64,000 nt of DNA, from assembly GCF_019976755.1 (NCBI RefSeq), contig NZ_AP023441.1:6383501-6447500 (forward strand), in the 5' to 3' direction. This DNA is from Nostoc sp. MS1. GTDB lineage: Bacteria > Cyanobacteriota > Cyanobacteriia > Cyanobacteriales > Nostocaceae. The position numbers and the translations under genes are program-made. Numbering within the stretch: the first letter of the stretch is position 1; every line of letters starts with the position of its first letter. This document shows positions 16,668-26,724 of the stretch, piece after piece. The notes under the pieces are model-generated. The model was not told the DNA's origin, searched no databases, and worked only from the letters and a program-made list of their open reading frames with translations.

Positions 16668-18963
16668 TCACCCAACTGGCTGTAACAACCTCTGCCACAA
16701 CCTTGTGTAGCGCTGCTGGTCATCTGTGGTTCTCACAGCTAGAACGATCGCTTTCACCGAACCAACGACAATCGCTAATTTCCTCGCTCTTGTTAACCCT
16801 GTATAAAACAAATTACGCGAAAGCATGACATAGTGCTGCATATATAAAGGAAGTATCACCACAGGGTACTCACTCCCCTGGCTTTTATGCGCTGAGATAC
16901 TAAACGCCAGTGTAATCTCGTTCAAGTCAGCATAGTCATACACCACAGCCCGACCACCATACTCAACCGTAACCTCCTGTTCCTCTGTGTCGATATTTAG
17001 AATAGTCCCCAAATCCCCGTTAAAGACCTCGCGGTCATAGTCATTCATTTGCTGAATCACGCGATCGCCCTCCCGCAGAATCATCCCGCCTCGGTTAATC
17101 TCCACCTTTCCGGGCGCAGGCGGATTGATCAGCTGCTGCAAAACAGCATTCAAATTCCGAGTCCCCACCAATCCCCGCGACATAGGAGATAGCACTTGCA
17201 CATCAGACGCAGGGTTGAACCCCAGCCGGGGGATAAATTCACCCACCAATTCACAAATTGCTTGGACTCCGTGTTCAGGACTGTGACCGCCTCCATGCCA
17301 TAGACAGTCCGACTGTGGATTATCGCTGATTGGCTCCATTATCGGGTAGTCGCCCTGGTTGATTTGGTGCGCTGCCGTGATGATTGCACTCTGCTGGGCT
17401 TGGCGGAATACTTGCGTTAGCTTCACCACTGGCACTTGCAGCGAAGTAATCAAGTCAGCCAACACTTTGCCAGGGCCTACGGATGGTAGTTGGTCGATAT
17501 CACCGACTAACAATAGTTGTGCTCCACCAGCTACTGCTTTCACCAGGGAATGTGCCAGGAACAGATCGAGCATCGAAGCTTCATCAGCAATAATGGCGCT
17601 AAAGGGTAGAGGATTTTCGTTATCTCGCTTGAAACCCATAGTCTTGGGGTCAAATTCCAGCAAGCGATGTATTGTTTTCGCTTCCAACCCCGTCATTTCG
17701 GATAATCGCTGCGCTGCCCTTCCTGTTGGTGCAGCTAGGGCAATGTTTTTGCCCATCGCTTTCCACAAACTGACTATGGTATGGGTAGTAAAAGTTTTCC
17801 CAACGCCAGGGCCACCAGTCAGAACCATGACCGGAGAATAAGCCGCCATCTCCACCGCTTTCTGCTGTTGGGGTGATAGCTCAATCTTGCGGCTGGACAT
17901 AAATCGGTCTAACCATGCACGAACGCGAGGGATATCCTGTGTCACTGGGTGGCGTAACCGTCGAGATATCAACTGTGCAAGGTTCTGTTCTGTGTAGAAG
18001 AATGTTGGTTTAAAACACAGTAGCAGTTTCTCTCCAAGATTGCCCCGAACAATCTCTCTGACTAAATCCTCTCTTGCACCCATGTCCTTGAGGATGGCAG
18101 CGATGCCTTCGGCAACCCGAAGCGGGAACGCATCTTCGGTTGGCTGATGGTCATCTGTTGTTAGTAGTTTGATAACTTTCTCTATTAGTTCTGGTTGTGG
18201 CAAGTAACAGTGTCCATCTTCGGCTGCTTCACTTAATGCGTGGATGATTCCAGCGCTGTAACGAAATTCTGAGCTTGAGGGTACACCAAGATTTCGCGCA
18301 ATCTTGTCGGCAGTGAGAAAGCCGATGCCGTAGATGTCGGTGGCGAGTTGGTACGGGTTGGCTGTGACGGTGGCGATGGCGCAAGCGCCCAGCGTAGCTG
18401 ATCGCTTTATCTTGATATTGTTTGTATATTTTTACGGCGTAAGTGGTTGATACACCATGAGTTTGCAGGAATACCATCACTTCCTTTATCGCCTTTTGCG
18501 TCTCCCAGGCATTCTTGATGAGCTTGATGCGTTTCTTGGCGATACCTTGTACTTCGATGAGGCGGTCAATTTGGTTTTCAATGATGTCGAGTGTTTCTAA
18601 CCCGAAATGTGCAACGATGCGTCTTGCTGTCACTGGGCCAACACCTTTAATTAGTCCACTGCCTAAATATTTCTCAATTCCGGTGAGTGTAGCGGGTTTG
18701 GTTTCGTGGTAATTAGTGACATTAAATTGTGGCCCGTACTGCGGATGGTCTTTCCAGAAACCTGTTAGCTGAAGCGTTTGCCCTGGCTGGATATTGGCGA
18801 AACTGCCGACGATGGTGGTGAGGTCGGTGGAGCGGGAACGGGTTAGGCGTGCGACTGTATACCCGGATTCCTCTGAATGGAACGTCAGGCGCTCGACTAC
18901 CCCGGTGATTGTTTCGTAGTGAGGTTGTGCTGATGGTTGTGGCGCGGTTGGTAGAGTGGACAT
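16668..18963 (-). pseudogene. recD2: RecD2-type helicase broken by a 25-nt repeat insertion
   Basis: Two frames together give a full RecD2 of about 750 residues: 18229-18963 holds the N-terminal OB-like and helix-hairpin-helix parts (TITGVVERLTFHSEESGYTV, GSGLIKGVGPVTARRIV), and the frame ending at 16668 holds the helicase (Walker A LTGGPGVGKT, DEASMLD, SISAHKSQGSEYPVV). At 18373-18405 a HIP1 octamer contains a 25-nt insert, which shifts the frame. Removing it restores DKAIATVTANPYQL in one frame. RecD2 is a 5-prime to 3-prime DNA helicase; the fragment starting at 18203 could still be made, but full function is unlikely. Confidence 0.85.
18373..18405. repeat. HIP1-embedded 25-nt dispersed element (in recD2)
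   Basis: The 33-bp block starts GCGATGGCGCAAGCGCCCAG and ends CTGATCGC. It is identical to 41286-41318. Deleting 25 bases would leave GCGATCGC, and in both places this restores a reading frame. It is therefore a small mobile repeat that targets or forms within HIP1 sites. Confidence 0.8.
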
Positions 18964-19720
18964 TGGGTACTAAAAATGCCGCACACCATTATAAACTGGT
19001 GGATACATTTATTTTAGTACAGAAATACTATCTACTCTTTACAAATTATTTTTCAGTGTTTTGAAAAATTTTTAATAATCTGCAAACTGCTAATTTAACT
19101 AAGTTCTGGTCTTTTTCATTTTCTTTGTTTAAGAGTAAGATTTTTTCTCCTAATGGTGATGTCCAAAAATTATCTTCAGTTAACACTAAACGCTTTGATA
19201 AAATATCTTACTTATTTATCGCTATAGCAACTAAAAAGTTTGTTGGCTCGCATACATCCTAATTATTTTCAACCACAATTATACGGGCGATCGCAGCATT
19301 TTTTGAGTAACTGTGTACTCAGTAAAAGAACTGATTTCTTAACCTACAAGTGATGGTGGTAGTGGTAATTTCGGTGTTTGATAGAAATTAACCACAATTT
19401 TTCTTACCTTTTTGAAAACAAACCGTGTCGCTTATTAAGCTTATGCCGTAGAGATGTTCTATTCAAAACATCTCAATTAATGTATATGCGCTCGCGTTGA
19501 TCAATGATGAAACATCGCATTGCTTACTATAAGGGTCTTTACAGAACTTTAATTTATAGAATTCATCAGTAAATAAACTGAGGTATTTATTTATTTTACA
19601 CAATAAGCTGTGTGATGTATTCCTCATTATTCCGATAAAGAATATTACCTTTGCTAACTATTTTGTTATCTCTCAAGAAACAAGTGTGAGGAAGCCAAAA
19701 CACTATTCGTAAAAGAAATT
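18964..19720. other. Long intergenic region
   Basis: AT-rich spacer of about 750 bases between divergent recD2 and the VCBS repeat gene. One HIP1-like site near 19286, a decayed dispersed palindrome near 19450, and no reading frame or RNA gene I can support. It probably includes the promoter of the gene at 19721. Confidence 0.5.
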
Positions 19721-22120
19721 ATGAGCGTATCATTTTCAGGTGGCAACAGATTTATAGTCGGTTCCGGCCCTTCTTCCATCGTAGTAAAAGACTTAAATGG
19801 TGACGGCAAACTTGATTTAGCGGTAGCAAACGCTACTGATAACAATGTTTCAGTCTTGTTGAATGATGGCAATGATGGTTTTGGCACTTCTACTAACTTC
19901 ACAGTTGGAACTAATCCAGTTTTCATGACCTCAGCAGACATCAACAGTGATAACAAGCTGGACTTAGTAGTAGCAAATGCTGACAGTAACAATGTTTCAG
20001 TTCTTTTGAGTAATGGTGATGGCAGTTTTGACTCTGCTACTAATTTCACAGTTGGGATGAAGCCTTCTGCTGTTGCACTGGGAGACATCAATGGTGATAA
20101 CAAGCTGGACTTAGTAGTAGCAAACGCTGATAATGACAACGTTTCACTACTATTAAACAATGGTAATGGCGGTTTTGGTGCTGTTACTAATTTCACAGCC
20201 GGGATGAATCCCTCTGTGATCGCATTAGGAGATATAAACGGTGACAACAAACTTGACTTAGTAGTGGCAAATGCTGATGATGACAACGTTTCACTACTAT
20301 TAAACGATGGTAATGGCAGTTTTGGTACTGCTACCAATTTTACCGTTGGAGACGACCCTACTGCTATGGCAATAGGAGATATAGATGGTGACAACAAACT
20401 TGACTTGGTGGTGGCGAATTATGGCTCTGACCAAGTTTCAGTGCTGTTGAATGATGGTAATGGTGGTTTCGGCGCTTACACCAATTTCACTGTCGGGACA
20501 AGTTCTAATTCTGTCGTTTTGGAAGACATAAACGGTGACGGCAAACTTGACTTGGTAGTGGCAAAAGATGGGAATGCCAAAAACGTTTCAGTCTTGTTGA
20601 ACGATGGTAATGGTGGTTTTGGCACCGCTACCGATTTCACAGTCGGAACATCTGCGGCTTACGCTGCTGCGGGAGACTTGAACGGCGATCAAAAACTTGA
20701 CTTGGTGGTAGCAAACGCTGATAGTAATGAAGTCTCGGTGCTATTTAATAACTTTGCCCCCACAGATTTAATATTTAGTGCGCTCGGTGGCGATGACGAT
20801 GGCAGTGGTGATGACGATGATGACGATGATAATGAAAAAGCCATCTGTGTCTTCAAGACTACTGACCCAGACAAAAACGACAAGCACACTTACACTTTAG
20901 TTAAAGGCAGTGGCGATACTGATAATGATACATTCATCATCGAAGGCGATCGCCTGATTATTAAATCTGAACTAACTAAATCTACTTACAATATCCGTAT
21001 TCGCACAACTGATAGTGGAGGACTTGCTTATGATAAGGAGTTGGCTATCAATGTTAACGAACTGGGGTTTGGTGTCGCTAACCAAATAACTACGAGTGTT
21101 GATTTCATAAACATTACTCAGAATATCTTTACTGTCAAAAGTAAAGTTAAAGGCGGCAAAGCCAAACTCTCAATTAAAATTGAAAGCAGCACTTCTAAAG
21201 TAGTCAACGAAATTGGTGTATTTATCGTTGACGATGCCGAAGGTACCATTGATGGTATTTCTCCAAATGCAGCAGGTTACGCTGAAGCAGCCTTGAAACG
21301 TTCCAAGATAATTTGCTCGGCTATTGCTAATGCACCCACTGATTTTAATCCCTCTGAGTTGTCAAATTTATTAGAATTTGACTCCGGCTCAAACCTGCGA
21401 TTCTTCATGATACGCAACAGCACTACTTATGCTGTGCTGTCGGGAGGAACTTCTTTCTCAGAAGTTATCTTTTCCTCTTCTACAAATGTACAAGTAGAAA
21501 GCTCGGAAACTGAAGGCTTTTCTTTGACTTGGAAAGGTGCATCTATTGGTGGCAGCGATTTTAAGATTAAGATCAAACAAACCAATGAAAATATACCTCT
21601 AGGTATAGGTTTGCAAGGCAAGAATCAAGGAGAACTCATCGATTTACGAGAAGTCAAAACCCAGGTAAAAGCAGAGTTTATTGTCAACAGAGAAGCTCGT
21701 TACGACAACTTAGTTGGCTTTTATAAAGTAAGTGATGAAGATGGTGGTATTGATAGCGATGGCAATGGCATTGTTGATGTGCGTCCGGGCGATGCCGGCT
21801 ATCTCAAAGCAATGCTTAGTTCCCGCGTTGAAGGTATTGACTTGAAAGTGAACAACCAAGGTAAAGCAACTTTCACTGGTAGCTTTGAAGCAGGTTGGTT
21901 GTTTGCACCTTTTATTATTGTGAATTCGACTGTAGAAACAATTTTAAGTAGTAATTCCAATGAAATGACTGTTTTCTCTCCATTTATAAATGGTAATTCT
22001 GACAAAAACAATCACGTGCGCTTACTAGGGAATAACTGCTTTGGTTTTGAGGATATGGTAGGAGGCGATCAGGATTACAACGATTTAATTGTTCAAGTTA
22101 AATTGACTGTAAATACCTAA
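19721..22120 (+). CDS. FG-GAP/VCBS repeat protein with C-terminal DUF4114
   Basis: 799 residues. Seven repeats of about 46 residues from residue 10 to 345, each with a D-x-(N/D)-x-D calcium-type loop followed by LDLVVAN and NVSVLLNDGNG, as in beta-propeller FG-GAP/VCBS domains. An Asp-rich linker (DDDGSGDDDDDDD) leads to a cadherin-like domain (about 385-450). The C-terminus ends FEDMVGGDQDYNDLIVQV, a DUF4114 signature. No classical signal peptide is seen, so export may use a type I route. It is probably a calcium-binding extracellular protein. A clear terminator follows. Confidence 0.85.
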   Translation: MSVSFSGGNRFIVGSGPSSIVVKDLNGDGKLDLAVANATDNNVSVLLNDGNDGFGTSTNFTVGTNPVFMTSADINSDNKLDLVVANADSNNVSVLLSNGDGSFDSATNFTVGMKPSAVALGDINGDNKLDLVVANADNDNVSLLLNNGNGGFGAVTNFTAGMNPSVIALGDINGDNKLDLVVANADDDNVSLLLNDGNGSFGTATNFTVGDDPTAMAIGDIDGDNKLDLVVANYGSDQVSVLLNDGNGGFGAYTNFTVGTSSNSVVLEDINGDGKLDLVVAKDGNAKNVSVLLNDGNGGFGTATDFTVGTSAAYAAAGDLNGDQKLDLVVANADSNEVSVLFNNFAPTDLIFSALGGDDDGSGDDDDDDDNEKAICVFKTTDPDKNDKHTYTLVKGSGDTDNDTFIIEGDRLIIKSELTKSTYNIRIRTTDSGGLAYDKELAINVNELGFGVANQITTSVDFINITQNIFTVKSKVKGGKAKLSIKIESSTSKVVNEIGVFIVDDAEGTIDGISPNAAGYAEAALKRSKIICSAIANAPTDFNPSELSNLLEFDSGSNLRFFMIRNSTTYAVLSGGTSFSEVIFSSSTNVQVESSETEGFSLTWKGASIGGSDFKIKIKQTNENIPLGIGLQGKNQGELIDLREVKTQVKAEFIVNREARYDNLVGFYKVSDEDGGIDSDGNGIVDVRPGDAGYLKAMLSSRVEGIDLKVNNQGKATFTGSFEAGWLFAPFIIVNSTVETILSSNSNEMTVFSPFINGNSDKNNHVRLLGNNCFGFEDMVGGDQDYNDLIVQVKLTVNT

Positions 22121-22184
22121 TACCATTTTGGATTTTAAATTGGGGCAAAGTCTGTTTAACATAGTTTTGATTGTGAATAATTTT

Positions 22185-22222
22185 AACCCTACCTCCTGAC
22201 TTGATAAATGGTAGGGTTTTTC
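22185..22222 (+). terminator. Rho-independent terminator
   Basis: Perfect stem AACCCTACC / GGTAGGGTT followed by TTTC. It ends the VCBS repeat gene. Confidence 0.82.
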
Positions 22223-22964
22223 TTGACACACATCTTGTACCTAGCCTTAGCGATTAGAAATCGCGGCTATACAAACGCGCGTCCGCTTACGCGGATTAAC
22301 GCAAAATCAAGGATTTAAACCCACCTGCGTAGATTTTGCCTGTGTAGGTGTGACTTCCAGTAGCCTGGTGCAAGATATGAGCCTCCTACTGTCCATTAAA
22401 GAACTATTTGTCAATTTTAAGGAATTAATGTCTTGCAATGTCAGAGGCTAAAAAGCTTATATTTCAAAGAAATTAGGTTTTTGCTCGTCTTGTATTCTTT
22501 GAAAGCTTTTAAATAATTAAATGCCTTTTCTCTAAAAACTGACTCCTTAAGATTTAAACAATTAAATGCCTTTTCTTTTAAAAGTCTCAATAGACCACTG
22601 AGTTTTGCTGTCATTCTATAGAGCGATTGCCTCCGGCAGGCGGTTACGCCATCGCCTGGGCGCAGGGCGCTCTTAAGTGGGGCGGAGCATCGTTGCGCTA
22701 GTACAAGCAAGCCCCAAATCATGGTTAAGATGCCTGCAATGGGAGCATTTCACGATTTAACTGAAAAATTTTAGTAGATAATGAGCCTCGTTTTTATAAG
22801 TGAAGGGGACAGTAATTATTTAAAACTGGAATTTGAGGAGGTATAGATAACTCTAATTGCACAAGACCCAAAAAACCGAGTGACTTGACAGTAATTTTTA
22901 AAAACTGACAAATAATTCTGTATATTTTGGCACGGGGATAGCCTTAAATGCCTGTAGTTTTGTT
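22223..22964. other. Intergenic with dispersed repeats
   Basis: Holds CG-rich dispersed repeats (about 22255-22310 and 22617-22690) and a direct repeat AATTAAATGCCTTTTCT at about 22517 and 22562. A minus-strand frame 22441-22722 crosses these repeats and is not credible as a gene. Confidence 0.5.
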
Positions 22965-23300
22965 TTACCTCGACATTACCTAGATATTACCTTGACACAA
23001 AATTTGATTAACTAATTTAGTCTAAAAATATACAATATTTTGAATTAAAAGCGTGTCTAGGTAAAATTAGCTTAAAAGCCTATCTAAAAACAAAATTATT
23101 TACCTAGACAATACCTATACACTACATAGAAAAAACATTTTACTAACTCAATTTATACATTAAGCCGAGAAAGACAAACCTTCAAGCGATAAAATGCTAA
23201 TTCAGTCGCGCTCACCAGGACGTAGCCAAAAACTGCCACCACATTTGCAGTTGTAACTGACCTAGACGATCAGTGAACGTTACCTAGATGCAACCTGAAG
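22965..23300. repeat. 11-bp direct-repeat array (iteron- or centromere-like)
   Basis: Three head-to-tail units at 22965-22997 (TTACCTCGACA, TTACCTAGATA, TTACCTTGACA), one inverted unit near 23053-23064, two tandem units at 23100-23121 (TTACCTAGACA, ATACCTATACA), and single units near 23258 and at 23280-23290. The 11-base spacing is one helical turn, as in plasmid iterons or ParR-type centromeres. Similar motifs lie upstream of the plasmid-type gene at 32411. No gene occupies this stretch. The repeats are seen directly; the role is inferred. Confidence 0.7.
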
Positions 23301-23755
23301 CAAGGTAAACCGTGCAGATTAATACGTTTTGTAAAGTATTAACCGAAGTGCAGATATTGATGCTAATGAACAGTTAATATAAGGTATGGGCAAGAAGTAT
23401 AGATAAACGCCCATCCATATCCCCTACATTCCCCGTAAAGACTTTGAGTTATTTCAACAAGTCAGCAACGGACACAAGATGTCCGAAAATCGGTGTTGTC
23501 AAAAATCCTCGCTCTTAATCGTAGTTTTCATCGGATAAAAGATAAGGGTCTCTTATTTTTATTAGAAAGATTTGTAGTGTATGTGGTACAAGTATTACAC
23601 GAAAAAGAATGTACGGATGCGATGGCGTTCGCCCAGTTGATGCCGACATCTCCAGAGCGAAGCAGGAAGTAAACGCCAAAGTCCAAGGATGTATATCTGT
23701 GAGTAGCTTTGGGTAAGTTTGATACAACGGTTAACTGATAACTATATATTAATGT
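23301..23755. other. Intergenic, downstream of repeat array
   Basis: No supported gene. A short plus-strand stretch at about 23408-23500 has coding character (PIHIPYIPRKDFELFQQVSN) and may be a remnant of a plasmid gene. A minus-strand frame 23515-23727 looks spurious. Confidence 0.4.
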
Positions 23756-24502
23756 TTAGATATGGGTAGATAAGTTACTCTGCATGACGATAGTTCCAGT
23801 GGGATAACGGCTAGTTTCAGAGGATTCCAACGTCACGAATAATCCAGAAATACCTGTGTCATAAAAGTCGGCAGGCATCCAGAATTTATCTAACACCTTT
23901 CCCTGAGAATTAATTTTCACAGTACCACAGGGAATTTTTTCACCATCAGCGATCGCCCAAAGTCGATAAACCTTACCAGTGGGCGGAACTACTAGATTTT
24001 GCAAGGCTAAAATTCCTTGCCGTTGTCCTAGATTTACAACAAAGCTACCTGTAGCAGTATCCGATGCCTTGACAGCCTTAAGAGAGAAAAGTTGCGTCTT
24101 CTCCTGTTGCAGTAGGGTATTGATGTTACTAGCCATGCTCAAATCCTGTCGCAAGCGATAATTATCTACTCCTAAATACAAAATCAGGAGTGCGGCAACA
24201 CTACCCATGACGCTTGGCCACAGAAGCCGAGACGGTTTGTGCCTTGAGGGTGGATTAGGAGTGGTAGCGGCAGCCAGGATAGCTCCTTGAAGATGATGAG
24301 GCGGTTCCACGCTGTTTAAGCTGTAAACAACCTGGTCTAAGGTTGCCTGAAGCTGCTTAACTTCTGCTACTAATGCTGGATTTTCAGCCAGCAGTTGCTC
24401 GAAAACTTCTGCTTCGGCAGGATCAAGGTCGCCCACGACATAGCCAGCTGCCAAGGTTTCGATTGCTTGAGGAGTAAGGGGTTCAGTCATAACCTTAGTC
24501 AA
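23756..24502 (-). CDS. Anti-sigma factor, RskA family
   Basis: 248 residues. N-terminal zinc-less anti-sigma domain (LAAGYVVGDLDPAEAEVFEQ), one transmembrane helix at about residues 96-113 (VMGSVAALLILYLGV), and a periplasmic RskA domain with GILALQNLVVPPTGKVYRLW and LFVTLESSETSRYPTGTIVM. It should hold the ECF sigma factor at the membrane and release it on an envelope signal. Its start overlaps the sigma gene stop by 8 bases, so the two are translationally coupled. Confidence 0.85.
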   Translation of the reverse strand: MTKVMTEPLTPQAIETLAAGYVVGDLDPAEAEVFEQLLAENPALVAEVKQLQATLDQVVYSLNSVEPPHHLQGAILAAATTPNPPSRHKPSRLLWPSVMGSVAALLILYLGVDNYRLRQDLSMASNINTLLQQEKTQLFSLKAVKASDTATGSFVVNLGQRQGILALQNLVVPPTGKVYRLWAIADGEKIPCGTVKINSQGKVLDKFWMPADFYDTGISGLFVTLESSETSRYPTGTIVMQSNLSTHI

Positions 24503-25169
24503 TGGAGTGTTGTAAAAGTTGTTTTAGTTTTAGGAGTCCCTGGCGAGTCCAGCTTTTCACGCTTCCCAGAGGTTTATGCAGTTGTTGAGCAATTTCTGAT
24601 TGGCTCAGTCCGGCATCATATGCAAGTTCGATCACCTGTCGTTGCTGATCACTAAGTTGGGTTAATGCCTGCCGTACTTGCTGCGAGCGCTCATTCAAAA
24701 TAGCCTGCTCAACCGGAGTATGTATTGCTGGTGCAGCAGTGACGCTCTGTCCCCAACGTTGCACTAAATTAAGGGTACGACTGCGCGATCGCAATTTATC
24801 AATTGCCCGTGAGCGAGTCATGACAATCAGGTAGCGCATCAAATGACCGTGTTTAGCAGAGTCAACCGGACGCTGCCATAACGACAGAAAAATCTCTTGG
24901 GTCAGGTCTTCGGCTTCCGGCTGGTTTTGCAAAACTTTCAGCGCCACTCCATACACCACACTGCCATAGCGATCGTAAAGACACCCTAACGCTGCTGGAA
25001 GATGTGCCTCTAGCTCCTCCAAGAGTACGGCATCACTCTTCGATGACGGTTCAGATGAATGGCGATCAGGAGAACTGAGATCCATAAATTCAGGTGAACA
25101 GAGCGGGGCTAATTTTTCTGCAAAAATGCTTAATGCCTCTGGCAACTTGAATGCCAATCCTGATTTCAT
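24495..25169 (-). CDS. ECF-type RNA polymerase sigma factor
   Basis: 224 residues. Region 2 from about residue 55 (LGCLYDRYGSVVYGVALKVL, AEDLTQEIFLSLWQR, RAIDKLRSRSRT) and region 4 near the C-terminus (LTQLSDQQRQVIELAYDAGL, SQSEIAQQLHKPLGSVKSWT). This matches the SigK-like group that pairs with RskA anti-sigma factors. The first 45 residues are atypical, and a start at the internal Met (MDLSS) is possible. It is divergent from the four-gene operon at 25648-27636, which is the likely target. Confidence 0.88.
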   Translation of the reverse strand: MKSGLAFKLPEALSIFAEKLAPLCSPEFMDLSSPDRHSSEPSSKSDAVLLEELEAHLPAALGCLYDRYGSVVYGVALKVLQNQPEAEDLTQEIFLSLWQRPVDSAKHGHLMRYLIVMTRSRAIDKLRSRSRTLNLVQRWGQSVTAAPAIHTPVEQAILNERSQQVRQALTQLSDQQRQVIELAYDAGLSQSEIAQQLHKPLGSVKSWTRQGLLKLKQLLQHSID

Positions 25170-25647
25170 AACTTTTTTTAAACATAGAGCAAACTAACTC
25201 TCATCTCTAAAACGATTTATGAAGTTAATTGGATGAGTCTAGGGTCGAAATTTTTTTAGAAGTCGGTTATTTCGTTGTGATTAACTCGCACCCCAAAGCG
25301 AACGAACTGCGAACAGTAGTCTAGGAAGGACATTTGAAAAGTTTAAATCCAAAATTACTTCTGAGTCGTTTTAAAGGTAGAGACAAGTAAGTAACTCAGT
25401 TAGCGTTCTTTACAGGCAGAAGTTACAACTAAATTCCTGAAATCACGCTAATTTCTTACCCCCTCCTACAGCTTTTAACACTGGGTATTGCACTGCAATG
25501 TCCCGGCAAAATTTATGTCTTCAAGGGAGCAACGCTCTTGTTTGGCAGTTTGGATTCGACCAAATTGTCTGAAACTTTGTGCTGCATCCGGGCATTGAAG
25601 CTCAGTAAAACTGCTGTAGCTAAACAACCAATCTTAGAGGTAATTCT
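25170..25647. other. Divergent promoter region of ECF sigma and cupredoxin operon
   Basis: 478 bases between the sigma gene and the operon at 25648. No gene. It should hold an ECF-dependent promoter, but I cannot point to a secure -35/-10 pair. Confidence 0.5.
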
Positions 25648-26004
25648 ATGCGAGGCTCTAGTTCTATTATGTTAACAACATTGCTGCTATTTACCGCCAT
25701 TTTGCCTGCTGCGGCGCAGAGTCAAACTGCACCAACCAGCTTCAATCCCTACGTGGCAAACCAACTTTCTACAAACCATCTAAATTCATTTAATCTGGCA
25801 ACTCTTGCGTATCAAGGCTACTTAAAAGACCAAGGCATTCCCAGCAATGGTGCATTGATGTCAGCAATCGCTTCTGGAACAATCACGGCGCAAAAAATTA
25901 TTCAAGCTGCTGTTAAAGCAAATCGCCTACCTGAGCAAACACTCTTAGATCAAGGTTATCGCCGTAACCTTGAAGATCAACTACAAGGATTTACACAAGA
26001 CTAA
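25648..26004 (+). CDS. Small secreted hypothetical protein
   Basis: 118 residues with a signal peptide (hydrophobic LTTLLLFTAILPAAAQS, cleavage near AAA-QS). The mature part is helical, with LATLAYQGYLKDQGIPSNGA and ITAQKIIQAAVKANRLPEQT; no domain recognised. Starts with a GAGGTAATTCT ribosome site. It is the first gene of a four-gene operon with 8 bases to the next gene. Confidence 0.7.
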   Translation: MRGSSSIMLTTLLLFTAILPAAAQSQTAPTSFNPYVANQLSTNHLNSFNLATLAYQGYLKDQGIPSNGALMSAIASGTITAQKIIQAAVKANRLPEQTLLDQGYRRNLEDQLQGFTQD

Positions 26005-26012
26005 AAATTAAG

Positions 26013-26306
26013 ATGATAAAAAACACATTTCGCAAGTATCATCGACTAATTGCCACACTCTTTTGTTTGCCATTACTCTTTACTGCTGTTACTGGTACTA
26101 GCATTGCCATCGCCGACACATGGTTGCATCAAGAAGAGCTGGCTGGATTTTTAATCACTGTTCACACCTGGCAAATCTTCAAACTTGATGCCATTGTGCC
26201 AGTTTTAAATGGGTTAGGTCTAATTGGCTTAGTGGCTACCGGAGTGAGTATGACTGGACTGTTTACTAAACGCCGTCAACCAAAGCGCATGGAAGAACGC
26301 CCATGA
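26013..26306 (+). CDS. PepSY-associated TM-like small membrane protein
   Basis: 97 residues, two transmembrane helices: one after a YHRLIATLFCLPLLFTAVTG start resembling the first helix of PepSY-TM proteins, and a second at about 65-87. A soluble loop with HTWQIFKLDAIVP lies between. Histidines near the helices would suit heme or metal handling. The stop overlaps the next start by 4 bases, so the genes are coupled. Confidence 0.65.
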   Translation: MIKNTFRKYHRLIATLFCLPLLFTAVTGTSIAIADTWLHQEELAGFLITVHTWQIFKLDAIVPVLNGLGLIGLVATGVSMTGLFTKRRQPKRMEERP

Positions 26307-26710
26307 AATACATTTCTTATTTTTTCATAGCGATCGCTAGTGCTTTTATGGTCATCCTGTTGTCGTTGTCATCCTGTAGTCCGAATCCCAAGACAACGAT
26401 TAGCCAACCAATAGTGATGAAAGAGCAACCCCAAACTAGCGCCCAAGCTGCCGATGCTACAGTCAAAATCCGTAATTTCAAATTTGAGCCAGCGAATTTG
26501 GCGATCACCGTTGGTAAAACTGTTCAATTTATTAATGTGGATGAAGAACCCCACACGGCTACAGCTACGGATGGTACTTTCAACTCTAAAGCACTGGATA
26601 CCAATCAAACCTGGAACTACACCGCTACTAAACCGGGTACTTATCCCTATATTTGCTCCGTTCATCCCTTTATGAAAGGGACGTTGACAGTAACAAATAA
26701 GAAAAACTAA
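26303..26710 (+). CDS. Cupredoxin-like lipoprotein
   Basis: 135 residues. Lipoprotein signal with LLSLSSC lipobox near residue 24. The mature domain is a blue-copper fold: IRNFKFEPANLAITVGKTVQ, first ligand His in EEPHTATA, then YICSVHPFMKG giving Cys, His and Met ligands. It is likely a membrane-tethered periplasmic copper or electron-transfer protein. The operon position with a PepSY-type protein and phosphoesterase under a divergent ECF sigma suggests a stress-induced module. Confidence 0.85.
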   Translation: MKYISYFFIAIASAFMVILLSLSSCSPNPKTTISQPIVMKEQPQTSAQAADATVKIRNFKFEPANLAITVGKTVQFINVDEEPHTATATDGTFNSKALDTNQTWNYTATKPGTYPYICSVHPFMKGTLTVTNKKN

Positions 26711-26724
26711 CCAGAGGAATACCA

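Noticed and set aside
19666..20397. Minus-strand 243-codon frame with repeats
   Set aside because: It is the antisense of the VCBS repeat gene; the regularity comes from the sense-strand repeats.
22441..22722. Minus-strand 93-codon frame
   Set aside because: It is built from CG-rich dispersed repeats and an internal direct repeat; no family resemblance.
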